From Daucus carota subsp. sativus (taxonomy: Eukaryota; Streptophyta; Magnoliopsida; Apiales; Apiaceae), in assembly GCF_001625215.2 (NCBI RefSeq), contig NC_030385.2, positions 34,993,598-35,057,597 of the forward strand: a DNA stretch of 64,000 bases. The letters are read 5' to 3'. Below the pieces are notes generated by a model that did no database searches, had not been told where the DNA came from, and was given only the letters and a program-made list of their open reading frames with translations. Shown here one piece after another: positions 45,401 to 56,178 of the stretch; the first letter of the stretch is position 1; each line of letters opens with the position of its first letter. The position numbers and the translations under genes were made by a program.

Positions 45401-48400
45401 AAACTTATTTACTTGTTTTTCTCGTATGTGCCAAATGTGGAGAAGGAGTCTCAGGGATGAATAGAACATGTTTTACTTTTCTTTGTTGTCAGATTATCCA
45501 TTCCGTTTTATACTCAAGAGTTCAGTCAGACGTGTTCTATACAACTCTAGGTTTCATTGTGTATCATACTCTCAGTAGAGGAACTTCTTGATGACTTAAA
45601 TAATTGATAATAATAATTGACTTTTTTTGGCTTTAATGTGAAAAGTAGACTGTACGTGCATCTCAATATAATTATATTGATCAGGTTTTAAAGATGGGGG
45701 CAGAGAGGAAAAGAGGAAAAATCCTTCTTTATCTTCAGTGAAGTTCTATTTTGTTTGGACAGAATCTATTGTTCCCTCTTATACGAATGAAGCCTATATA
45801 CTCGAAAATAGAACCATTCAAGAGGCTAGGAGTCTTTTTATGCATATACATATGACGCCTAGTATGGCCAAATATGCCTCGAGGTTGGTATTTTGACTAG
45901 TGAACATTATTTATCTTGTGAATCATACCATTTTTGTGACAGGTTGGAAATTACAGGTTTTCACTGATTTTGTCGAAGACTATAAAGCTTCAAGTGGATC
46001 TTGATTCAGTGCTTATCGAAGTGATTGAAGACATCCCTTGCTGTGTATGCTCCTTCTACTTCGTATAACCAGTAATCAGATTTTACAACTGTTTTTTGGC
46101 TTATTGTTACTGTGTCTGAGTTGCAGGATCAAAATGGCTGTCATGTTTACGAAGATGGAGAACGTCTAATCCACACCGATGGAACTGGTTATATAGCAGA
46201 AGATTTGGCAATGAAATGTCCTAAAGATATTTTCAAAGCTAAATATATGAAGGATCAACAATTCGAAGTTAGATTTTTGACCAATTTTCTTTTTGCAGAA
46301 ATCTAACATCTATTAATAGTTTTTTGCTTAAGAGTCTGAGACTAATAAATATTATTGACCATCATTAGTAAATTTCTTTATATGTGCGTATATAGGGTAT
46401 ATTATATATATTATTATTTATTGTCAGATTAGAGTGTTAGGTTAATGACTGTCCTTTTCTAGCATTGAACAGCCACGTGTTCTTCTTTTAAATTCCAACC
46501 CTGGTTGTATCAAAGTAGAATCCTCGTCCCAGTTTCTACCATGTTAAAAAAATTATTAGGGGTAAATGCTTTGACGAGTATTTGAAAGACAGGAAAACTT
46601 TATCCTATAAATTAATTGGATGTTGGCATTAATATCGACATGATTAGACTGACAATTGTTACCGGAACATATAGTAGGTTATACTGAATCAAAATCTGTT
46701 CATCCCTTCAAATACTCAATTTCAAACCAGTTTCAATTGCAGCTTATTGCTGAGAAGTACTCGAAAGTAGAAGGGTATATATAGTGATCCAGCCATGTGA
46801 TTACCTATCTTGACTGCTCGACCCACCTGATGCTTAAATACCGGGGCTCCTCAATTTTAACTTTGTTACTGGATGCTCAGACATGTTTCTGGAGTGTGTG
46901 CCCTTGACACTTTAATTCAGGCCAAATACATATATTGTTAAGTCAGACACATGTCCATGCTGGACATTTCCAAAGAGTCCTGGTAAAAAGCTTGAGTAAT
47001 GATAGCATTGACCTGCCTAGTGTGTAGGAGAAATTGCTTTTTGCATTTTCTTCTGCCAGCAGTCGAGTTGGCGGAGGTAGCGTAAGTCTTGTGTGTGGCG
47101 GTAGTTGATTTCCACGTGCTCATTATTCTAACCTTGACACTTGTTGGCTCTGTGTGTGGGGGATCCACCGTGTCTCTAAGCCATTGGGTTGGATGATGTG
47201 GCATGGCTGAGATGGTAGGTTATGCACAGGGCATGGATGGTGCTGCTATGTGCTTCTATAAGTATTGAGCCTGATTGGTACTATCCTGTCATAATACTAT
47301 GAGTAAATTATAATCATTTTGTTCGTTCATTTGAGGGAGACTATATGTAACACCTATACTATGAGAACTTAGAGAATAAGTTTGGGAATACAGAAATTAT
47401 TTTAAGTGTCGATTAAAGGAGCAAGGAGATATAATCTATCTCAAGCATTACTACTGGAAACAAATATAGCACTTGGTATCTCTGATTGTGCAGGGTTAAG
47501 TAAGGAAAGCCGCTAGTTATATCTTTTAAAGTTAAATGTAAATAATATGGTTCCTTTTAGAGTTCTAGGACATTTATTAGAAGTCCAGGTTAAGCAACAA
47601 GTTCACTGTGACTTGAAATTTCACACCATGTGAGAATCTTTCTTTGTTTTTTTTTTGCTCTCTAGTATGTTGTTAAATTCTTTATAACGTTATACTTATT
47701 GCATTTTCTACTACAGCATTTTTTATTAAAAATTCTTCCATGATGTTTTCTGACATTTGTACTTGAACAACAATTCTTTGCTTATGTGCTAGTTCTGACT
47801 TTTTTCTTTATGATTTTTATCATCATTACATTTATCTATCATGTCATGTTGGTGGAGAAGATTAAGAAAAGTGCTCAGAGCAAGTATCATGTTCGAGAAC
47901 CGGTAAATCTTCAGAAATCCTACTTTCTGCATAGCTAGCAATAATCAATTAGCTGACAAGCTTTGGCTATTATTGGTAATTGTATTTCATAGTTTATTTG
48001 AATGATTGTAGCCTTTGTTGATCCAGTGCCGCTTATTTAAAAATGGCCTAGCAGTCAAGGGAACTCTTCTTGTCAACAAAAAGGTGCAACATCTCTTTTA
48101 AGTGTTAAAGAAAAAAATTTCTTTGAATTATTCACAGGAAAAACTAGATTCTGTCATATATCTTATTTTAGGAATTATAATTTTGTTTATGAATGCCTCT
48201 TTTGATTGATTACTATAAGAATTGTTGCTTGAAGATTTGTTTGTTTGTCCATTTTTGTTCAAAGCTCAGAAGTGGAACAATACAAATTAGACGATCAATG
48301 ATTAAGGTTGAGGCTGATTCCACACTTCCAACTGAAAAGTGTTTTAACTCGTTGGAAGTAGTTGCAGTAAGGTATCTTTCTTTGGATATACTTCATATGA

Positions 48401-51400
48401 TTCAAATGTTTTATTTGCTTTCACTATTAATGTCTATTATTAAGTAATTGATTGGTTGAAACAGAATGACTAATAAACTCTCAGCATTAGATAACTCATA
48501 ATGCCCTCAGCAAGCTTAAATTTGGTGGTAGATTTTCTAACCGTTTTTGTGTTAATAAGAAAAAAGAATTTTGGTCTTAATCAACATATGGTGCTAATGC
48601 GAAATGTCAGGGTAAATGGGTAATATACTTTAAATTAAGCAACATACTTTGGGATGATTGGTTCCAAATGCAAAAAGCAAGGGGAGTTTGTGTAGTCTTG
48701 AACTTCGATAGTACTGAACTTGTATCTGAAAGAGTATACAATTGTAATTTACTTGAAATTTCCTGTCTGCTTTTGCAGTGTCAAGTCTGATCACGAAAAT
48801 ATGAAAAACACGTGCTAGGAGAAAAATTGTACGTGATGAAAAACTTATATTCTTGAATAATTTCACTATGGAAGATGTGGGACATCTCTTTGAATAGTAT
48901 CGTAGCTGAGATTCAATTTTCACTTAGCTTGAAGATGAACTTTAGGTGGTATTACTTGATCATAGTACATGAATTTCTACACAAATTAATGTAAGATTAT
49001 TAAAATTAGATGCATGTATTATACACATATAATTTATATTTGACAGGTGTGTTTATTTTTTCAGTCATAAACCTAAGAGATGTACTCTGTCGAAGAATTT
49101 AATTGCACTCCTAAGCTTCGGTGGTGTTCCAGAAGATTTCTTTCTTAATTTATTGCAGAAAGCACTTGAAGAAACTCGGATCATATTATTGGAAAGGAGC
49201 TCAGCTCTTAAATGTACCTTTTTCAATTCTATATCCCTGTTGAAAAACTGCAGTGCTTCTTATTTGCTTTTTTCGGTCCTTTCGGAAATTGTGCTGGTCT
49301 ATGTTATATACTAATGTTTCTTAAATCTAAAGAAACTAAAACTAGTCTCTTTACTTGTTATTCCCATATTTTTATATTCTGGGTAATATTCACTACTATA
49401 TACTCTTTTTGAGGTTATCTTAGTTTCTACTGTTTCTACCTGCAGTTCTGATGAAGTTGAAAGATAGAGATAATGTAGGTTTGATGAGAAGAATGCTTGT
49501 GTCTGGGATTGCCCTTGATGAACCATGTCTTCAACATTGTTTAACTCATCTGGCGAGTGAAGAGAACAAGAGACTCCAGCGTGGAAAGCTTCCAATTAGT
49601 GAGAGCTATTATTTGATGGGCACAGCTGATCCAACTGGATTGCTAGAGAACGATCAAGTTTGTGTCATTTTGTAAGTGTACTTTTCCATACTATCATGAT
49701 TCATAAAATTGATTTATGTGTCCTCAATGAAACACTCCCTGGACTAGTGTTTAGCTTGATGATTCATTGATGATAGCTGCCAGTTTTAACTGAGAAATAG
49801 ATATATGAAGTGCACACTAAGCTTTTGTTTCCTCTTATATTATTATACAGAGGAGACGGTCAAGTTACTGGTGATGTGTTGGTTTACCGTAATCCAGGTC
49901 TGCACTTTGGGGATATACATGTTCTAAAAGCTACATATCTAGAGTCCATTGCAGATTTTGTTGGAAATGCCAAATATGCTATATTTTTCTCTGCCAAAGG
50001 CCTGAGACCAATGGCAAAAGAAATTGGCGATGGTGATCTGGATGGAGATATGTACTGGGTCTCTAAAAACCCCAAGGTTATAAATAAAATTTCTGTTAGA
50101 TTTTCTGTCAAGTATCATATGGGTTGGTTATCATTCCCTGATATTTTGTATTTAACATATTATAGATTAACATACGGGATCTTTTAGTTGTTAGGTTATT
50201 TTCGATCACATCCACCATGGAAACGTACCTTTCCAGCGGGGCCTCATGTATTACACAGCAAGGTTATTGAGTTTTCTTCTGAGCAACTGGAGCAGGCACT
50301 AATGCAACAGTACTTAATCATAAGGAGACAGAGGTATGCAGTTGCACCTTTCAGATGAATCATATCCAGATAAACCACAGTCCCCTTCTCCCTAAAGCGA
50401 GACTTTCTTTTGATGTCAGGGACTTAGGGTAGAATATCTCATGTCCTTTAAACCATGAGCACACTATGCATATGAAATTATGATTATTAATCAGAAAGCT
50501 TAGCTTCTACTCTTTTCCAGCAACAATATTGCCGCGGCGGCTGATAGCTGGCTGGCTTATATGGATCGACTTCTGATATTGGGAGATAATAATCCTTCTG
50601 AGACAGAGCATATGAAGAAAACAATGCTTCACTTGATTGAGATATACTACAATGCCCTAGATGCAGCTAAGAGTGGGAAAAAGGTTTGTATTGGTGTTGT
50701 ATAATGTTTTATGCAATGCACTCTGGTTGTAGATATGTTACTTCTATTGTGACCAGTTATGATCCCTTTTATATCTGCTTGGTCTATTAATATAGGTGGA
50801 TTTTCCAAATGAATTGAAGGCTGAATTGTATCCCCATCACATGGAGAGGACCAACATATATGCTTCTACTTCTGTTTTAGGACTAATCTATGATGCAGTG
50901 CAGAGGAGACAAACTCAATCAGTGTCGGTGGAAGGTTTGTTCCACATTTTTTGTAATGTAGATCTATTTGCCAAATATACCACACTAGTATCTCAAGTAC
51001 ATATGCACCAGTGGACTATACATCATAAGCGCATAATAAGTTTTGACTCATCCAGCACAGATTTAATCAATACATCCTGCATCTTAGAGCAAGTCAAATG
51101 CTTGATGCAAATTGGCTATAGCCATTGCCATAATATGACACAGCTATAGCCATTGCCATAATATGACACCATAAAGTGATTTTGGACTTTTGGTGCTATT
51201 CTCTGATGCTAATTGCATTTTGCAACCAAATATTTCCTAATTTAACTAATTTTTGTATATGCCTTGCAACTTTTATTTAAAGTACATCAACTTGTATTTC
51301 ATTCGTGGTTGATTATGACATGGCTAGACACATATATGCATCCTTGGTTGCAAATTCAGAACAAACTATGCATATTTGCATCCAATTCTGCAACTCCGTT

Positions 51401-52593
51401 AGAGCAAGTCCAATGCTTGATGCAAAATAACTATAGCCATTGCTATAATATGGCATCAAAAAGTGCTTCTTGGTGCCAAAATAAAACTCACTCCAATGCT
51501 AGATGCATAAACTAGTTCCAAATTTAACAATCTTTTTAGCTTCCACTCCAATTCTGGATGCCTTGATTGTTCCCTCCAATTCTAGTTGAATACTTGGTGC
51601 CAAATTTGCATCCTAGGATGCATTTATGCATCTTTGCCGCCTCACCATTTAACTAGAATTGGAGGGAAACAATTAATGCATCTAGCATTTAGCATTGGAG
51701 TGAAAGTTAAAAAGTTAATTAAAAGTTAAATTTGGAACTAGTTTATGCATCTATAGCATTGGAGTGCAAGTTTTATTTTGGGACCAAATAGCACTTTCTA
51801 ATGCCATATTATAGCAATGGCTATAGCTATTTTGCATCGAGCATTGGACTTACTCTTATGCATATTAGCATCCAAATTTACAACCCCTTTGGAGTTGAAT
51901 TTTTTTGCATCTGGTGCCAAATTATGGCAATACACTTTTGCACTTGCTCTTAGAGTTGATTTTTTTTTTTTTTTGCATCTGGTTTCAAATTAGACAATAA
52001 AACCAAGTTTAGCATTGCATTGGACTTGCTCTTAGTAGTCATGGCAAATCATACTGACATCCATAAGGAAGTCTATTATACCTGACAATACTTTTCTGTT
52101 ATTGTTTGTTATTAAATTCTAGATACATGGGAACGACGGAACTTCAAGGAAGCTAAAGTTCCTCATGAATGCCTGAAGTTGTGGAGAGAGAGATACAAAA
52201 AGTACAAAGAAGAATTGTACTACGCCGTGAAGTCTGATGAATTCCAAAGTGTATCCGTCGATAATATTATACTGAAATATAAGCAGGTAAATCTATATCT
52301 GTTTTTTAAGTATCTTGGTAGTTGATATCCCAGAGTGTCTAGTACTCTAGTAGACAACACTTGCCCAGCAGCACAACCAATCTCAGCTAGTATCATGTTT
52401 CTAGATGTTGTATGGTGCCGAAGAATTGGATCACAGTAAGCGAGAGATGAACGATATCTACAATGATGCTCTTGCTATTCATAATGTCGTTTATGACTAC
52501 GCGAAGAGTGTACGAGATGCTGGGAAATGCTTATTTGCCTGGCAAGTTGCAGGGGACGCCTTGTGCAAGTTTTATGGAATGAAAGAAAAGTAA
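42425..52593 (+). CDS. RNA-dependent RNA polymerase, gamma type (RDR3/4/5-like), 19 exons
   Basis: Coding exons: 42425-42449, 43073-43262, 43351-43495, 44089-44163, 45019-45190, 45685-45883, 45957-46044, 46127-46267, 47858-47902, 48012-48083, 48265-48371, 49065-49213, 49446-49671, 49851-50076, 50188-50333, 50521-50683, 50796-50934, 52123-52286, 52405-52593. They stay in frame and give 886 residues. RDR-gamma wording is clear: DLPMETFEEYLWSKYGRRY, GTYSFKGPYLDTTRTHLQ, ARFSLILSKTIKLQVDLDSV, LIHTDGTGYIAEDLA, PLLIQCRLFKNGLAVKGTLL, IYYNALDAAKSGKKVDFP. The catalytic motif is DLDGD (50035-50049). RDRs copy RNA into double-stranded RNA for silencing. It is about 50-100 residues shorter than Arabidopsis RDR3-5, all from the N-terminus. 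The third donor (AAT|GTTCTT) is weak but keeps frame; the 47858 acceptor could be 3 bp later. Confidence 0.88.
51087..52031. mobile_element. Outer MITE in RDR intron 17
   Basis: The ends GAGCAAGTCAAATGCTTGATG and CATTGCATTGGACTTGCTC are inverted repeats flanked by TTA (51084-51086 and 52032-52034), as in Harbinger/Tourist MITEs. It contains at least one further element of the same family (51402-51855) and another terminus (CACTTGCTCTTAG) near 51946-51956, so it grew by nested insertion. Confidence 0.7.
51402..51855. mobile_element. Inner MITE nested in the RDR intron 17 element
   Basis: Almost the whole length is an inverted repeat: GAGCAAGTCCAATGCTTGAT, then ATAGCCATTGCTATAATATG, pair with the right arm CATATTATAGCAATGGCTAT and CGAGCATTGGACTTACTC. 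TTA duplications are at 51399-51401 and 51856-51858. RNA from it would form a long hairpin within the RDR pre-mRNA. Confidence 0.85.
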
Positions 52594-53154
52594 GAATCAG
52601 GGTCTGTGCTCCTTCTGTTCCGCATAGATGCTGGATAAGCCGCGGTTTAGTATCCTCTTCGATGTAAATATAATAACGTTAATGTTGTAATGTATGATGA
52701 GCCTGTTAATGTTGTAATGTATGAGCCAGTTTGTCCTATAAGTAAAATGTTTGTTTGTGTAATAAGTTAGAAACTAACTTAAAGTTTGAAATAAGTCAAA
52801 AACTAAATGTCATAAATTAGTTTGATGTACTGTAACTTAATTTTAAATATTTTTTTGATAAAAGTTATCTATAGGTTATAAGTTACATATAAATTACTTC
52901 TTTTTCTATTGTTACATTTTTAACAATCTATAAATCATTGATAAGTCAAAATTATCCAAATAAACATTTTAAACTTTTAATTTATTATATTGAATTATAT
53001 TAAGTCCTAAGTCATAATTTTAAGATGAGCTAAACATAGGCTCTCTGTCTTGTGTTCTGTCTGTAAATTGTTAACTGGAGTGTATTAAGTTTTTGCCTTT
53101 GACAAAATGTTTCATCAGTCCTCCAAATTGGAGTGATGGCATCTGCTGTAAAAC
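52594..53154. other. RDR 3'UTR and spacer
   Basis: The RDR 3'UTR lies here, with a repeated TTAATGTTGTAATGTATGA near 52680-52725. The remainder is AT-rich with no gene. Confidence 0.5.
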
Positions 53155-53856
53155 GGGTTAAATAGCTAATTCATCACTAATTTGGTTGAAAATTTGCAAC
53201 TGAGTCATGTTGCTGAAAAAATTTTCAAACGCATCATCAAGTAATTAAAAACTTTCAAAATCATTATTCTCCGTTAGTTCTGTTAAGTAATTAACGGAAA
53301 GTTCAAAAAAAAAATTAAAAAAAAACCAAAAAAATCAAAAAAATTGGGAAAAAATCGTGAAAAATTTTGAAAAAATTCAATAAAATCTGATTATTTTTTT
53401 TTGAAAAATGTGAATAAAATAAAATAAAATCAAAAAATTAAAAAAATGGAAAACGAAAAGTTTTAAACCTTTTTTTTATTCTTTTCAATTTTTCTAAAAT
53501 CCGAAAAAAAAACTTGCCACCTAATTTTTTTCAAATTTTTTCATATTCTTTTAAGATTTTTGAATTTTTTCAGAATATTTTTGAACTTTAGAATTTTTTT
53601 CAGAATTTTTTGAATTTATTATGAATTTTCTGTTTTTTCTCCAAATTTTTCTGAATTTTTCAAGAGTTTTTCAGATTTTTTTTCATTTTTTTAAAAAAAT
53701 GTTTTTGAACTTTCCGTTAATTACTTAACGAAACTGACGAAGAATGATGCTTTTGAAAATTTTTAATTACTTGGTGATGCATTTGAAAGTTTTTTCAACA
53801 ACATGACTCAATTGTAACTTTCTAGTCAGGTTAGTGATGAATTAGCTATTTAACCC
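53155..53856. mobile_element. Long-TIR foldback element (GGGTTAAATAGC type)
   Basis: Arms of nearly 190 bp are inverted copies: GGGTTAAATAGCTAATTCAT at the left and ATGAATTAGCTATTTAACCC at the right. Both continue through CAACNTGAGTCATGTTG-like and CCGTTAATTACTTAAC sequence. The centre is very A/T-rich. No clear target duplication is seen. The terminus resembles the MULE at 56179 (GGGTTAATGC), so it may be a related non-autonomous MULE. Confidence 0.7.
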
Positions 53857-54132
53857 GCCCGCGGTAAAACTCAAATACTTAGCCACATGCTAGACAAAAC
53901 ATAATGAATATGCCATTGACATCCAAACTAAAGAAAGTTAACTAATAAAGTAACAATGTCAGCCTCTCAATGAAGCAGTGATGGTTAGAGACCGAAACCA
54001 TCGCAGTCCAGCAAACATAACCCATGCTCGGACTTTAATTTCTACACTTGCATTGATGTACAAGTGAGTACGATTCCTCATTGAGTCATGATCGGAGCTG
54101 CTACACGGCAAGCAGGTGGTCCACTTTGATTT
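53857..54132. other. 3' flank of SKIP30-like copy 2
   Basis: No separate gene. A stretch near 54030-54120 partly repeats the 3' coding end at 54133-54215 (TTGATTTCTACACTCGCATCGATGTACA, then GATTCCTC and TCGGAGCTGCTACACCG). It looks like a short tandem duplication of the gene end. Confidence 0.55.
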
Positions 54133-55161
54133 CTACACTCGCATCGATGTACACGCGAGTATGATTCCTCGACAACGAGTCATCGGAGCTGCTACACCGA
54201 GAGCAGGTGGTCCGCTACGACCAAATCTCAAAACAGTAACATCAGAGTTCGGGAAAGGCAGCCCATACGGGGTCTGATTCTTTTCAACTCCACCAAAGAT
54301 ACATATTTTATTGCCTAAACTTGCCATCCCAGACCCGAATTTATTATCGAACCCAAATGATTTATGTTCCGCATTTCTGTTGTAATAGCAGCGACGATGG
54401 TAGCTCTTTACATAAATTTCATCCTGAACCACTACCACTGGATTGTCTGACCATGAACATATGTCTGTTCTCCAAGCCTGCTCTTCATTGTCAAATTTCT
54501 GCACTGTCGGGAATCCCATATGCACGACGTGCATTTTTCCCTTCACAACCACTCCATGGCAAAGGCTGTCATTTGTATGGTTCAGATCAGGCATTAAATT
54601 CCAAACATTATTTTCAGGATCATAAGTTTCTGCTTTCGCTGTTGGGTTTCTGCTTGCATCAAAACCGCCAGCGACAACTATCTTACCATTTACAACACCA
54701 CAGGCAAACATGATACGAGGCGTGACCATGGGCGCACAAATTGCCCACTTTTTGGTCACAGGCTCATAAGACCAGACCTCATTCGTTGCAAATATTCCTT
54801 CGTCGCCTTCTTCTAAGGTTTTAGGATTATGGCCACCACCTAAAACAAACAGCTTTCCAGCAACGGAAACAGCAGAAAAGTAGGAAATGTGGTGAATTTG
54901 TGAAGGCAGAGTTGGGATGGTGATCCAAAGGTTTTCACGGGGATCATAAAGCTGCCATACATTGTTAGGTTCCTCAGCAGACACACAGATAAAATCCTCA
55001 GTAAAATTGACCTCCTGCCGAGTTTTTAATAATTCAACACTCTGAACAGCAGCTCGCCAGGCACAGCAAACCAGGCTCAGACCCGGATGCTGGGACAAGG
55101 GAAGACGTGAAAGGCACATGAGAAAAACATCATCCGAGAGACCTTCAATCAGCGAAGACAT
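54133..55161 (-). CDS. F-box/kelch-repeat protein, SKIP30-like (copy 2)
   Basis: Intronless coding region. I chose the ATG at 55161 (MSSLIEGLSDDVF), which aligns with the start of copy 1; the upstream in-frame TTG is not a start. The product is 342 residues. The F-box is at residues about 5-45 (LSDDVFLMCLSRLPLSQHP, then LSLVCCAWRAAV). Kelch repeats follow, with GKLFVLGGGHNP, VWSYEPVTKKW, GKIVVAGGFD, ETYDPENNVW, and KICIFGG. The end APMTRCRGIILAC matches the SKIP30 C-terminus. Function by family: substrate adaptor of an SCF ubiquitin ligase. It resembles copy 1 at roughly half of its positions by eye. The leader probably holds an intron, and a MULE lies just upstream. Confidence 0.92.
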   Translation of the reverse strand: MSSLIEGLSDDVFLMCLSRLPLSQHPGLSLVCCAWRAAVQSVELLKTRQEVNFTEDFICVSAEEPNNVWQLYDPRENLWITIPTLPSQIHHISYFSAVSVAGKLFVLGGGHNPKTLEEGDEGIFATNEVWSYEPVTKKWAICAPMVTPRIMFACGVVNGKIVVAGGFDASRNPTAKAETYDPENNVWNLMPDLNHTNDSLCHGVVVKGKMHVVHMGFPTVQKFDNEEQAWRTDICSWSDNPVVVVQDEIYVKSYHRRCYYNRNAEHKSFGFDNKFGSGMASLGNKICIFGGVEKNQTPYGLPFPNSDVTVLRFGRSGPPALGVAAPMTRCRGIILACTSMRV

Positions 55162-55228
55162 AATTTTATCCAACTTCCTATAAATCCTCCCTCACTATCG
55201 GATGACTACGACCTTTTCTACTTCTGAC

Positions 55229-56080
55229 AGCAAATAAAAACTGTAAAAGAACATACAGAAAAACAATTAATCAAATTGTAACTATGTTGCGTGATTCAAA
55301 ATTGACTTAATTTGTGAATGAAATTTAAAATAATCTAAGTAAGCTGCGATCATCCCTATATAAATATCATTATCATGTATCATTGTTCGAGACTAACTCT
55401 GTATTCAAAATTGACTTAATTTGTGAATGAAATTTAAAATAATCTAAGTAAGCTACGATCATCCCTATATAAATATCATTATCATGATATCATCGTTCGA
55501 GACTAACTCTGTATTCAAAATTGACATAATTTGTGAATGAAATTTTAAATAATCTAAGTACGCTGCGATCATCCCTATATAAATATCATTATCATGATAT
55601 CATCGTTCTAGACTAACTCTGTATTGCAATGTAGGTGAAAAAATTCGTCCCCGTTAGATTTAAATCCGGCTCTGCCACAATTAACACTAAAGTTATTCAT
55701 CTCAAAAGAGACGTACGGGATCAACCATCCATCACATATCGCGCAAGAGTGCTAACAAATTATTATACATTAGTTATTTGCTAATAACTAAAAACATTTC
55801 GAACAGATAATTTATTAGAACAGATACTCGCTATAGGCTACACGTCATATTTGTCAAGGAAAAAAAAAAAGTTTCAGATACTTTTTATCTAATCGATTTG
55901 GGATGAGATATTAGCTGAACATCCAAAATTAAGCAAGAAAGGTAAAGAAAAATATTAGAAAGAAGAAATTTGATAAATTATGAAGTCACAGAAAATGAGA
56001 GTTGACCTGAAATGGTTGATTAAACAAACGCTGGAGTTCAATTCTTCGCGGCCGGAGTTAATGAAGATGAGTAGATATAT
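55229..56080 (-). promoter_or_regulatory. 5'UTR intron and core promoter of SKIP30-like copy 2
   Basis: On the minus strand, a donor TTTCAG|GTCAACTC near 56006 and an acceptor TGCTGTCAG near 55229 would remove a leader intron that includes the 110-bp repeats. A TATA box (GTGTATATATATC on the minus strand) lies at about 56068-56080. The MULE border is at 56179, about 100 bp upstream. Confidence 0.5.
55292..55621. repeat. Three tandem copies of a 110-bp unit
   Basis: The unit GATTCAAAATTGACTTAATT...GACTAACTCT starts near 55292, 55401 and 55511. Each copy has GCTNCGATCATCCCTATATAA and ATCATTATCATG. Copies differ at only a few bases, so the expansion is recent. It lies within the probable 5'UTR intron of SKIP30-like copy 2. 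Confidence 0.85.
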
Positions 56081-56178
56081 ATACACACGGGGTGGAGAGA
56101 GATTGCAGTGAGTTGACAATCAAGACAGAGTGTAGCAAATTGACGATCAGAAGATGAGTTATGTTGGGTGGTTAAATA

